A stretch of DNA of 64,000 nucleotides from Sporothrix humicola (lineage: Eukaryota > Ascomycota > Sordariomycetes > Ophiostomatales > Ophiostomataceae): assembly GCA_021396245.1 (NCBI GenBank), contig WNYE01000010.1:248001-312000 (forward strand), written 5' to 3'. Below the pieces are notes generated by a model. That model was not told the origin of the DNA. It was given only the letters and a program-made list of their open reading frames with translations, and made no database searches. Both the position numbers and the translations under genes were made by a program. Below are positions 46,301 through 57,720 of the stretch, piece after piece. Position 1 is the first letter of the stretch. The number at the start of each line of letters is the position of its first letter.

Positions 46301-46862
46301 CAGCTCAATGCTTGCATGTCATATTGATACGCCCCATCATAGCGTCTCACGCAAGTGACAGCACCAAGGCTCACCACCCACACACTTCTCAACCACTCAC
46401 AGCGTCGGATATCATCGACACAATGCACAAAAAGCCCTACACACCATCTCTTTTTCTACGCATCACCAATGCACAAAAAAGACTCATTTTTCGGCTTGCA
46501 CAAAATGAAGTGTAGGGCTCCGTCGATACCATTCGCTGGCAGTCGTTTTGTGCTCCACTCTTTTCCATGTCCATTGTCGAAACACAAATGTCTCTTTTGT
46601 CTTGTCAGTGGATCGAGATGGGAAGCCAAAGAATTTAGAATTTGACTCCGGGGAGGATGGGAGGCGTGAGAAACGAAAGCACTGCATTTTTGGCACTGCA
46701 TTGTTCGACCGTCTTACTCTCACAGAACGAGCCAAGTCCTTCGTTCAAGCCCTCTACCCCTCATCTCCTCACTTATCATGATGGAAAGGCCTGCTCTTGC
46801 TATCCGCAGTGGTCCGGATGTTGTGCACCGAAGGCGTCTTACAGCCCACTATATTTCGTAAG

Positions 46863-46927
46863 ATACGGAGTACGAAGGACTTGTTCATTGCACTTTACTA
46901 TATCGTTCTTTACACCATACTCCGTAT
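46863..46927. repeat. 10-bp perfect inverted repeat with 45-nt spacer
   Basis: ATACGGAGTA at 46863-46872 and its exact reverse complement TACTCCGTAT at 46918-46927. Confidence 0.85.
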
Positions 46928-49900
46928 GTCATCTCACAAATACGCTGTATATTCCATACTAGGCAGATGCGCAAGGCACTATGGGTGGACAGATCAGACA
47001 GATTACAGATTTTGGAGGAGGGTACATGCCCCACTCTCTTCTGGAAGGGAAATGGAAAATGAGGAAATAGAAAATAAGAGCAAAACGAGGGAGAAAACGA
47101 GGGGTGCAAGGGCAAGGAGCCAACGTGCTTTCCGGTCCTGTCGGATTCATCGTGTCACTCTACGCTGTTCCTTCTTCACGTGGCAGGCAGAATGCATGAG
47201 AAAAAGGGGATACAAAAGCAAGAAGGGGTGTGTCTGTTGTTTGGATAAAAACGTGTCGTCATAAAGGCAGAAGCTGCTTCCAGAATATTGCAAAGCAAAG
47301 TGAAAATGCAAAGTGCAAATACAAAATGCAAATAGACAATAAACAGGCTGGATAGAGCAGGCTGAAGGCTGTCATTCTTCATATTAGCACATTGGCTCCC
47401 TCGCCCAAGCCTTGTCTGCGCCGCCATCACGCAACTGAATGCTGAACTGCAGCCCTCTCTGAGCCTTCCTCTCAGCGCTGAAATTGTGTCATACGGTAGT
47501 AACGGGCCAATTACAGCAATAATATGCTGTATGAATGGAAGTGGGCCAGGGGCTGTCAACAAATAATACGCACTGTATAGCAGAGTGTGATACATAAGGT
47601 ATTAAACAAATTATGTATACTATTTTGTACTCTACAGTATAATTTACCTCGACACTATTCATGTACACTGTATTGTATCGGACTGCTCGGCTTCCTGTAC
47701 TTTGCCAGCTGCCAGTCAATAATTCGATTGTGAACATCTTCACACGAAATCGGACACTGAATGGTCATCTCAAAAACAACCAGGGGTTTGAGGCCCTGTC
47801 TGCTCGTGTCTCCTTCAATTTACGTCGTACACGGACCATAACAGCAACGCGTTACCAGTCGTCACGTTATTGTCGCATTTTTTTTCTTCTTATTTTCTCG
47901 CTTTTTCTCGTTTGATTTTCAAGTGTCCTGCACGTCACGCGTGGCCAGCGCACGTTATCTTACACGCGGGCCTGAATAACGGGTCGCTGCCAAAATAAAC
48001 AAGAATGAACAACGAACAGAGATGGGGTGCATTCAAGGCCAACCAAAATAAGTCAGATGAAAAAGAACGACCCGTTGTCGGGCCAAAATAAAACTGAGCA
48101 ATTTGAAAAAAGGCCGACGACGATGAGGCCGGTGATGGAGGGGCAGGCCGAGTATTTGCGAGAGCGACGACAAGAGCCTGTGTTCGGGTGTATGACTCAA
48201 AAATGTCACTGCCCTCCTTCCCCTTCTTTTGCGGCTGCGCGTGGACGGGAAGAAAATGAAAGAAAGATTGTGAAGAAATCAACGTTCTTTTTTGTTTCGC
48301 GCACGCCGTAGCGCTACCACACACAGCCCGGCAGACTTAGTGCAGTTTCCCCCTCCAAAAGCTAAATTAGGCAAGTCGGGCGACCAGTCAGAAGGCAGCA
48401 CAGCCTGGTTTTTGACAATGGCCTGCCAGATTCGCCAGATTCTGGATTCCAGGGCCCTTCTGGTGCCAGACCAAGCCAGGGGCTCCTGCCAAATCATAGC
48501 CCAAAAGCGGCCCAGGCCAGGCAACGACCGAGGCCTACAGTACGGAGGAGGCCAGGAATCGCAGTTGCAGTAAAGTAGGAACAGGGCGCACAGCGAAAGG
48601 ACGCCCAAGCCGCGCACACCGGGAAGGAGCGAAGGCGAGACAGCAACAGCAGCAACAACCTGCAAAATGCAAGTTTTCAACGTCGGGCAAGAGCGATGCC
48701 AGGGATAAAAATGCGACAGGAAAAAAGACTGACAAAAAGACATTTTCCTCAGGCGAGGCCAGCCGACGATATCCTCTTGGAACCCGAGATTGAGACTCCG
48801 AATAGCGAGCGATGTGCAAAGGGGCCATTTCGCGCTCCAGTGTCGCCAGAGTGACTCCTTCTGCCCATATCCCGTATGTAATTATATCGTGGAATAATAG
48901 GCTGTCTTCGCTGACAAGGGCCTCGAGGCTATGCGCCGCAAACTAGGGGCCAGTGAGTTGCACCGCCGTAATCGTCCGTCGCCGACAACGGATATTGACT
49001 GAAGTGTCAAAAAGACAAGCAATGAAGTCAGGATGACATGACTCTTTCTTCTCACCCGTGGGCCGAAAAAAATTAAGATTTAGCACTCACGAGATCCGGC
49101 CCAAAATCACGAGACCGGGCCGCCAAAGAAGGTGACACAATTTACAGAGAGGTCATTACGCTTGAAAGGAAAAGGAGCCAAGGGCCGAAATCGTAGCTCA
49201 AAAAAAAAGAGAGCAAAAAATACTCCGAAGTCAAGCTGACTCATTTTTGACAAGACCGCGACAAACCTCGAGGAAAGCACAACCGCTTTCAAGCCGTGGC
49301 TCTTTCCCTTCTCGTGTCGTCTTGCTCTTTCCTCGTAGCCCCGATTTCGCCCGGCTCACCGAACATCGCAGTTTGCCTTTGAACTGTCTTGCTGCGTTTG
49401 CTCTACAATACAGCTTGTCCGTTGCTTTCATTCTTCTAAATACGCACTCATGTCCTTCCCTTGTTTGCCCGAAACGTCACTCCATTTCGGTTGGATATCT
49501 GCAGCGCGTCTCCCGCCTCATGCATCGTATTACTGGTTTTGTACAGCGTGATACAGGGCGAGATTATGCAAGGCGTCAGTGCCCAAAGTGGAGAGAGGCC
49601 TTTTGAGATCCGTGCAATTCGTGCACTTCTTTGTCAGTGCTCTCGTAGAGATGGCCATACAAGTCAAACAAGACCAGAGAAAATCAACGCGAAACAGCTC
49701 GGTGTTCAGTTGGGAGTTACTTTCCTCCCATCTTTGTCATAATGTTGCACAATATGTCTTGGGAAAGAACAATGTCAGTGCCCGGTCGCTGCTGCCAGTT
49801 GAGTTGGGATTGGGTGTCTATTTACCCAAAGAGGAAATCTGGTGTGTAATTGTTGCAAACGAAAATCACGATTCTATGCAATATTTATAAACTACAGTGG

Positions 49901-50130
49901 GAAACATATATTCCATCCTCTGACGGCAGGTGTCGCTGTTCATGAGAGCAACAGTCCGGGCTCACACGCGATATTGTCTGACATCAAGGCCTCACAAAGT
50001 GCAGATGTGCACCAACAAAATCTGGGAAACGAAAAATCACCAAAAAAAGTGCACAAACACTGCCTGACACTTTGCGGGGAGGACCAACATTAGTAGGGCA
50101 ATATTGCACATTATTGCACATTACTTTTAT

Positions 50131-50148
50131 ATCACACTTCGGTGTGAT
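50131..50148. other. Perfect hairpin with UUCG tetraloop
   Basis: ATCACAC, TTCG, GTGTGAT: a 7-bp perfect stem closed by C-G around a UUCG loop, the extra-stable tetraloop type. A tandem ATTGCACATT pair (50103-50122) lies just before it. Confidence 0.8.
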
Positions 50149-51469
50149 GAGATTGTCATGTTCAGAAGCCTCGGATTGCCACAAGCTACACCTTCACCAT
50201 ATGCCAGCCCTGTTTTGCACTTCTCCGTCTCTCGGCCTTGAACATTGGTCTTGGAATATGATATTTGCCCAATATTCCAACAGGCCATACGTTTAGATAA
50301 TAAAAATAATGAAGTTGTTGTTGCGTGGCTTGTGTTGACTCCCTTGTCCCTTATCCGAGGCTCGAGCTGTCGAGCTGCCGATATAAACCATCAACCCGGA
50401 TTTACTAACACTGCAGTGGCAATTTTAAAATCATGTGCACCACAATAGATGAAAGTAATCATGTTAGTCGTGATGTTGGATCAGTAAACATTGCGTGTAT
50501 CCCGTTTATGGGTGGCGCGTTGAGGTGTAAACAGTTAATGTTTACAAAGTCAGGGGCAAGAAATGCACCGTTCGTATTTCAGGTCAAACAGGCGGCGTCC
50601 ACCTTCTCGTTTGCTTGTGGTAACTTACTGGACGCTCTGTTGATATAATCCTACACAAGGTATTCTACTTTATTTATTTTTTTGTAGAAGTGTGTGTGTG
50701 TAGTTATATAAATATAAGTTAATTGCAAAAAAATATGACAGATAAATAAATAAATAAAAATAAACCCCACCAGATTTCTATTTTACGAAAAAAGACATAG
50801 CTTTTCTTTACAGTTGCGAATATGTTGAAGCTACAAATACCAAATCACGGCTTCCTCAATACAAGAAAGACCAACAGTAGAAGATCGTTGACACATCCTT
50901 CACGTTCAACATTTGCTTGTTACCGTAAACATATCATGCAGTAACTTACGGCTCGCAGACTACACCAGAACACATCACGGATTGTAGTTCTGATTGGTTT
51001 TGATTGTAATTTGAGATAAATTTGTACCCTATGTAGGGTAAGTGCAGGTGCTTTGTGATAGAAAACACATTTGAAAAGTAGGCCCTCCCATCCCATATAA
51101 AATCACACTCCTCCTCAAGAAAGCGGGATAGTCATAAGTGCAAAATGAAAGCAGCCATAAAGTATAAACGAAAATCAATCTGGATTGTCCTTCCTTGGTT
51201 TTCTGTAATTTAAAAGAAAATCAATCTTTTTTTTTGCGCCTTCAACACAGCTTTAAGATAAAAACACGGAGATAGAGAGATAAAGAGATAGAGTACATGT
51301 GGAAATAGCAGAAAATAAGGAAAGAAAAAACGGCAAACATGAAAAACCGAGAACAGGCACAAAAATCAAGCCACACTCAAAGAAGTAGACGAAGGAGAAA
51401 AGAAAAAGAAGGCTGGCCTCGGGTTCAAAACCCATTGCCACCCCATCTCTAACCCGCATCTTCTAGACT

Positions 51470-54120
51470 CTAGTTGGCAGCAACCTCCTCGGCGGCAGCA
51501 GCGTTGCCGCCATCCTTGAGCTTGAGGCCCTCCTCGGGGTACTCGGGGAAAGTCTTCTTGAAGTACTCCTCGACGGCCTTGAAGCTCTCCTTGTCCTCCT
51601 CGGTGCTGAGGAAGGAGATACCGGCACCGTTGGTACCGAAACGACCGGCACGACCGACACGGTGCTGGTAGGTGGCGACCTCCTTGGGCATATCGTAGTT
51701 GATGGCCAGGTTGATGCGCTCGAAATCGACACCACGGCCGAAAATGTCCGTGGCAACGCAGACACGCAGGGTGTCGCCCTTCTTGAACTTCTTGTAGACG
51801 GCATCACGCTCCTCCTGCTTCATGTCACCATGGATGTAGCAGGTGGGGAAGTTGAACTTCTCCAGGACCTTGGACAGCTGCTCGGAGCGGGCACGGCTCT
51901 TGACGAAAACCATGACCTGGTTGATGTCCAGCTGGTCAAGAATATCCACAAGCTTGCGGATCTTCTTGTCCTCGGGTAGGAAGATGTGGAACTGGCGCAC
52001 ACCGTCCAGGGCCAGCTCGACGTGGTCCTCGACAAGGTGCTCGGTGGGGTTCTGCAGGAACTTGCGGCAGATAGGCAGAATTTCCTGAGACAAAGTGGCC
52101 GAGAACATCATGACCTGCTTCTGGCGGGGAGTGGCGCGGAAAATGTCCTGGACATCGCGGCGCATCTCTGTGGTGTGGTTAATAATGTGTTGTCGTTGTT
52201 TATACGCGGCGAGAAAAGGTTTAGACTTACCAACACCCTCAAGCATCTTGTCGCACTCGTCGAGCACAAACATCCGGACGCTACCGAGACGCAGGTGCTT
52301 GTCGCGGACAAGGGCGTTCAGACGACCGGGGGTACCGACGACAATGTGGGGGTGGGTCTCCGGGCTGCGGAGGACGTTGATGTCCTCCTGAATCTTGGTA
52401 CCGCCGTAGAAGACGCTGGTGCGGACCTCAGGCATGTACTTGGAGAAACGGTTGTACTCGTTGCGGATCTGGAAGGCCAGCTCACGAGTGTGGCAGAGGA
52501 CGAGAACAGAGCACTCGCCGTCGACGGGCTCGATCTGCTGAAGGGTGGACAGCACGAAAATGGCCGTCTTGCCGGAACCAGACTTGGCCTGGCAGATGAT
52601 GTCACCACCAATCAGGGCCTGGGGAATGCAAGTTTGCTGGACTGTAGGGGATTGCGTTCGTATGTCAGAATTACTTGTTTTGTCTTGGAAAAATGGAGAA
52701 TCAAAATGGACGTTGGTGCTGTGAGATGATCGTAGGCGAGATCGTTAAACGAAAAGGACGACTGGAGGACTGGCAAGGGTTAAGGAAGAATGAGAGAACG
52801 AGACATGACGAGATGAGAAGAAAGGCCCGTCCACCGGCGTCGCAAAGATGTAAGAGACACTCCTGGTCCACTTTATCGACAGCTTCGTAGGATATTCGCA
52901 TTGTGCCGCAACGATCGAGACGCAATATAAGCCGACATTCGAAAAGACTTTCCGGTCGCTTGTATGGAGCACCTCTTTCAAAGGCTCCGATACAATGTCA
53001 AACTCTCCCATCTTGCAATCACCAACGCGTCAACTTGTACGTGTAACTTTGCCTCGTTTTACGGAGTAAAGACAGATGCTCAAGAGACTGTAGGAGGTTT
53101 GCAAACTGGGTCGGAGTCTGACGTTTGGATCTTGGAGTCCCGGCCCCGTATCCCATACTCGATTTGCCCCAAGGCGTCGAGCTAAGGGTTCCATGTCCAT
53201 GGCCATCACAGCCATGGTTGGCTCTCAGCAGGAAGACGAGACTGGCCTCTCGGCTGCAGCTCCCTCGTCATTGACCTGGGCTTCGTTGCTGTCTCCGCGC
53301 GCGGGCAAGTTGGACCGTCCACTGACTCACACCCTACTGGGCAGTGGGTAAAGCGCAGCTCGTATAAACTGTTGTTCATAGAGTTCAAATCTTTCCCGAC
53401 AGGAAAGTCGATGGGCACCTGAGGCGACCAATCTGAGGCGTATTTCAGCCCAAAGTGATATCCATCAGAGCAAAAGAGCCAATGCCGCCTTTTCAGCTGG
53501 CGTTGCTCATTCTTGGGCGACAGTGAAAGAAGCTGTTACCGCATTCTCCCTCTGTTCCCCTCGAGAAGAGTCTTGGGCTTTCGCCCCGAACTCAGTCTCA
53601 TATGCGCCAGAGGCATTCTGAGTGCCTCTTTTGCGTCTCCTCCATGATCCTCCCCTCTTGCGTCTTATGAATGCGTATCTTCTGGGGACAGTTTGCCGTA
53701 TCTTTGCTTTTGCGACGGACGGATGGACGGAGCGCTCCCGGATCTCATTTTTTCTCGAAGTTCTCGAAGCTCTCGGATTCGGGGGAAAAAGGGAAGTGCA
53801 GAAAAAAAAGGAGCGAAAAAAAGAAAGTGAAATGGATGCTGGGAGATTAATGGTGCCTCTCTTTCTTTGAGGAGCAAGGACTAACCATCCGAGGGATGTT
53901 CGAAACCGCAATCGGCGGTGGCGCGGATCAGCTCGGGCTTGAGCAAAAAGTCGCGGAACGTGGTCGAGTAGATGCCGACATAGCTGCCGTTCTTTGCCGT
54001 GGCGTTGCCGGAGTCGGCGGCAGCCTCGGGCGCGTCGGCGTCAGCGGCGGCCTTCTTGGGGGCGGTGGTGTTGTTGAGCTCGTCGTCCGAGTAGTCGATG
54101 AAATCCTCTTCGGCAGACAT
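51470..54120 (-). CDS. SUB2: DEAD-box RNA helicase Sub2/UAP56
   Basis: Three exons, 54120-53886, 52641-52231, 52167-51470; 1,344 nt, 447 aa, the normal Sub2 size. Sub2 acts in spliceosome assembly and loads the TREX mRNA export complex. The N-terminus is acidic (EEDFIDYSDDEL), then the Q-motif region GFEHPSDVQQTCIPQA, motif I AKSGSGKT at 97-104, the diagnostic DECD at 206-209, SAT at 238-240, and HRVGRAGRFG in the C-terminal RecA domain. Intron 2 is 63 nt, a multiple of three and without stop, so straight reading would add 21 false residues; splicing restores EMRRDVQDIFRAT. Intron 1 is 1,244 nt with a GTTAGT donor, far longer than any other here. The gene shares a 727-nt promoter with RPR2. 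Confidence 0.97.
52642..53885 (-). other. SUB2: 1,244-nt intron 1 of SUB2
   Basis: Donor GTTAGT at 53885, acceptor CTACAG at 52642, with a CTGAC branch-like string about 25 nt before the acceptor. The flanking exons join G to TC to give Val79 in the conserved PSDVQQTCIPQA, so no coding sequence is missing. It contains a TACGGAGTA motif (53060-53068) and purine-rich tracts near 53800. Confidence 0.85.
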
Positions 54121-54847
54121 GTTGGCTGTTGTTGATGGAAAGTGAGTGTAAGTGTGAGGGAAAGTGGTCGTAATTGGGACAGAAGAAAGCAAACGGAACT
54201 GAAATCAACCGCTTGCTATGTCGTAGAGTCGAGACTGAGAGTCGAACGAGGTCGGAAAAAGCTGTTGTTGAGGTTGAAAGGGAGTTCAAAAACACAAATA
54301 CGTGAGATCAAGCTGTTTGTTTTGTCGCGAAAACGGGGCGATGTTCGATGTCGGAGAACGAATTGCGTCGTGGGAAACGTTTGCGGCAAGATAAAAACAA
54401 CGAGAAAAGAAAAAGAAGAAGAATAAAACTGGCGTTAGAATGCGAGATGCGGCAACAAACAGGTCGTGTTGTGTTGCTGAAGGGAGAAAAGAAGGTGAGA
54501 GAAGACTGAAAGCGGGAGAGCCAGAAGAGAGCCAGAAAAACCAGGAAGACGGGAGAAGGAGGGAGAAGAGGCAACAACGCGGCGCAAAGGTAAGGGGCGA
54601 CTGGGCGGACAACCAGTGGCTTAGGCCGGATAAAGTATGACCCACATCCTGCGCGTTGCTTGGCCGCTTTGAGCTGAGCAGCTGAGGCAGGCGCGAACTG
54701 TTGGATTTTGCGATTTTGCCACCGTAACACGTGACGGTTGCACGTGACATCACCAATGACTGATATTTGCACCTTCTCACAGCACCTTCTCATCAGAACA
54801 ACTTCTCATGAACCAAAACACATCACTCAAATATACTTCGCACAATC
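54121..54847. other. Divergent promoter region SUB2 / RPR2
   Basis: 727 nt with no coding sequence I can support. The SUB2 side is pyrimidine-rich on its sense strand. CACGTG-related strings (AACACGTGAC, GCACGTGAC) occur at 54727-54749, close to the RPR2 start. Confidence 0.55.
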
Positions 54848-55561
54848 ATGGCAAAACCAAAAGGCTCTGCGGGCAGTGCCGTGACTAATAGGGCGGCCTA
54901 CTCGCGTGTGTCTTTTTTATACCAGGCGGCAGCACTTCTCGCAGCACCAAAGGCGGCAACTCCAGCAACATCAACGGAACACAAGGAGCCCAAGAATGAC
55001 AACAAAGATTATGACAAGGCAGACGATGTCATAACAAGAGACCCGGCTGATCTAATGCATGGAATGGCCCGCCGCCTCCTGACGCAGATGCGGGCTGTCT
55101 CTCGCAAAACCAACATGCGCGTGCGGCCGGCCGTGAAGCACAAGGTCTGCAAATACTGCGACACTTTGTTGGTGGACGGCACGACATGTGTCTCTGTGGT
55201 CGAGAACCACAGTCGTGGTGGCCGCAAGCCATGGGCAGATGTCCTGGCTGTGTCATGCATAACGTGTGGACGGACACGGCGATATCCTGTTACAGCACCG
55301 CGCCAGCCACGAAGACCTTTCCGAGAAGGAGAAGGCGCTTCAAAGGACGGCAACAGGGAGGGGGATACGGGGCGGGCAGCTGAAGCCACACGAAAGGGAA
55401 ACGAGCAAAACAAGAACGCACAGACGGCACAAAACTCACGAAAAACACAAAAGACTCAGAAAACGCTTCTTGTCTCGAGGGGCAAGGATCAAACTGATGC
55501 AAGAGCAGGCCAAGGAAAAAAAGGACAAGCTGGAGCAAGCTCAAAGCAAGCCCCAGGATGA
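54848..55561 (+). CDS. RPR2: RNase P subunit Rpr2/Rpp21 family protein
   Basis: A single exon of 237 aa. Rpr2/Rpp21 is a zinc-binding protein of nuclear RNase P, which cuts 5' leaders from pre-tRNAs. The N-terminal helical part has the family pattern (NRAAYSRVSFLYQAAALL, then MARRLLTQMRAVSRKTNMRVRPAVKHKVCKYC). The zinc ribbon uses C101, C104, C137 and C140. The segment VENHSRGGRKPWADVLAVSC between the pairs is typical of fungal members. The last 90 residues are Lys/Gln/Thr-rich and disordered, an addition to the usual 150-180 aa. An alternative is the related RNase MRP subunit Snm1, but the Cys spacing and the PWADVL segment fit Rpr2 better. Confidence 0.85.
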   Translation: MAKPKGSAGSAVTNRAAYSRVSFLYQAAALLAAPKAATPATSTEHKEPKNDNKDYDKADDVITRDPADLMHGMARRLLTQMRAVSRKTNMRVRPAVKHKVCKYCDTLLVDGTTCVSVVENHSRGGRKPWADVLAVSCITCGRTRRYPVTAPRQPRRPFREGEGASKDGNREGDTGRAAEATRKGNEQNKNAQTAQNSRKTQKTQKTLLVSRGKDQTDARAGQGKKGQAGASSKQAPG

Positions 55562-56056
55562 AAGAGCCCCGACGAACAGTCATTATATCACTCCTTCTGA
55601 CACTCTATGAGGAAGCCTACACCCAAGGCTTGCCCGGCCATCGAGAAGCAAGTCTCGTTCTGCTTTTGCCACTGAAGATGGCACTGTCCCTGAGTCTGCG
55701 AACCCGTTACTTCACGAGAAGTTTAGCGGCCAGATATGCAGATGCCTCCCGCCACGGTGAATGTCTCGCAATACGGGACATTGACTCGTGTTATGGCCAA
55801 GTCACATAGTTTCCAAGAGACCATGTCGTCGAGCATTAGAAGATGGGCCTCAGTTATTGCGGGCATCAGACTGCTACACCATATTGCTGCAGATGTGTGA
55901 CTTATACCAGCATCGAATTTTACATCAAATATCCAAACGGAGCACAGCCATGTATATACCCCAAATTTATGTCCATATTTCTTGTATATCATTGCCATTA
56001 TGCAGTCTTTCTAGGCTGCGGGTATCAAACGTTGCTTCTCTACCAGACCTCGTCGT
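55562..56056. other. Convergent spacer RPR2 / HSK3
   Basis: About 495 nt between two stop codons. No gene is seen. Confidence 0.6.
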
Positions 56057-56472
56057 TCATTGTCTCTGATCCTCCTCGCGCGAGGCCTCTTTGCCACCCT
56101 CTTCGCCCAGGACCTTGCTTGCCGCCATAAATCTAAAAGCGAACGTCAGCCAACAATAAAAATGCGACACTCGACAAGGGAAGAGAAAATGTCGACATAC
56201 AGTCCGGCGTGCCAGCTGCCGAGCTCGCGCAGGTAGCCCGCCTGTGCGGCCGTGACGCGCACTAGGCTGTCGGTGTCGGCCAAATGGCCAGACAGCATGC
56301 TGAGCTGGGACTGGAGATGGGCCTGAAGAGGGTTAGCAGGCTCGACAAATAGCAAACAAAAGACAAAGGGTCGAAGAAGACGCACCAATTGGCGGGCCTT
56401 GACGGCGGGACCCGACGCTGTCCCGGTCGTTGTCCGCGTCGTGTTGAAGGTGGCGGTAGGCTGGTTGTTCAT
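56057..56472 (-). CDS. HSK3: DASH/Dam1 complex subunit Hsk3
   Basis: Three exons, 56472-56386, 56322-56201, 56132-56057; 285 nt, 94 aa. Hsk3 is one of the smallest subunits of the fungal DASH ring, which couples kinetochores to microtubule ends. Exon 1 encodes a Thr-rich leader and KARQL; exon 2 gives the heptad-like helix SQLSMLSGHLADTDSLVRVT followed by AAQAGYLRELGSW; exon 3 gives the conserved C-terminal FMAASKVLGEEG. The LADT..L.R.TA.QA and ASKVLGEE patterns are the family signature. Both introns are GT-AG (GTGCGT, GTATGT), 63 and 68 nt. Longer frames in this place read through the introns and should not be used. Confidence 0.9.
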
Positions 56473-57720
56473 TTTGGGGTTGTGGGTTGTGCGTGTGTGC
56501 GGTTTGATGGTCGTGGTGATCGTTGTATCAATTGTTGACGATTGAAAGGTTGAAGTTGATGTTGGCGTTTCCCTTGTTTACGCGTTTGGCGCGTTTAGTG
56601 CTTAGCGGGGCTGTTTAAGAGCGGCAGTTGCGACAGAGCCACTAAAAAGACTGCCCCTCGCTAACGACCACCAACGTCACTCACAGCACATAATAGTCAG
56701 GTACAAGTAAACACAACTCCGTCTAATTGTATCAAGATCACCAATAAACTGTCAAAACAATTTCATTGATTATTCTTTGTAAGTTACTTGTAATTGAGAA
56801 AATACGAAGTACTTCTACGACGTACAACAGTGAGCAATATTGTACACGAAAATGCACAAAAAAGTACAATCATAATAGAAGGTAAACAAAGAAGCACAAT
56901 AACTAATGTAAGCATTATATCCCCTCAACTTGGGTATACTCGCATGTTTATAGTTTGCACATTATCAAAAGCAAGGTAAGAGGAAGTTCCAAGAGAAAAA
57001 AAGGTGGCATGTGTTTTTGATAAGACAAAAGGAAAAAGGTTTTAAGGAAAGAGAGAGAAGACATTATGACAAGAAAGGCGACAACTGTTTGTCAAATAAA
57101 CAAGAAAAAGTGTAGTAACGAAAAAAAAAAAAAACGCAAAAAGCCCGGGATCCTCTCTTTGATGCAGTTATTACCAAAAAACGAGTATAACAAAAAACAA
57201 CATACAAAACAAAGGAAATGATACAGAGAAGAAAAGACAAAAATGTAATAATACTTGCTGCTCCGTCATCCACAATAAGAATACCCTATGTACTGTATTG
57301 GCAGAGGGGGTCTTTCCAGGCCAGATGGTGGCGTTGTATAGAAAAGGCCACCTCCCAAATGAAAATGTGTGTCGTGCGTGTAGTGTTGCTGTGTATAGAA
57401 TGATAAAGACAAAGGAAACGTTGAAAGAGTAAAGGGAAAAGGCATTAACAAGAAGCGGCAACAAGGTGAATAAACATTAAGCAATCAAGGCCCAGACAGC
57501 TGCATAGCGGAGGCGTTAGATCGGCAGTCTGTGCAAGCCCGGCCCTGTCGTTTGAAAGGGACATGTGTGGGCGTTGTAGAGGCGAAGTCCTAGATTTATA
57601 TCCAGGTTTCCGGTTAGATAGGTAGTCGAGGGCAAGCTGTCTGTCTGGTGCCCTGGCATGCAGAACGTGTCGTTCATCGTATGCGTGTCGTGCCGTTAGC
57701 CGTTTCGTCGTTGACATAGT
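56473..57720. other. Spacer between HSK3 and the Mug72-like gene
   Basis: 1.25 kb with the HSK3 promoter and the 3' UTR of the Mug72-like gene. It is AT-rich (56690-57290), including an A-run at 57121-57134. No gene is seen. Confidence 0.5.

Larger units (their letters stand above)
42601..51469. other. 8.9-kb gene-poor, partly AT-rich region
   Basis: No frame on either strand resembles a known family; the longest (43523-44173, +) has the composition of random mixed-GC sequence. The right part (about 47500-51300) is markedly AT-richer, with A-runs and TAAA repeats near 50740. It holds an inverted TACGGAGTA pair (46864-46926), repeated TGCCAGCTGG (46275-46300), and a cUUCGg hairpin (50131-50148). 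No transposase or reverse transcriptase remnant is recognised. It could hold long UTRs, non-coding RNAs or decayed repeats; the sequence alone does not say which. Confidence 0.45.
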
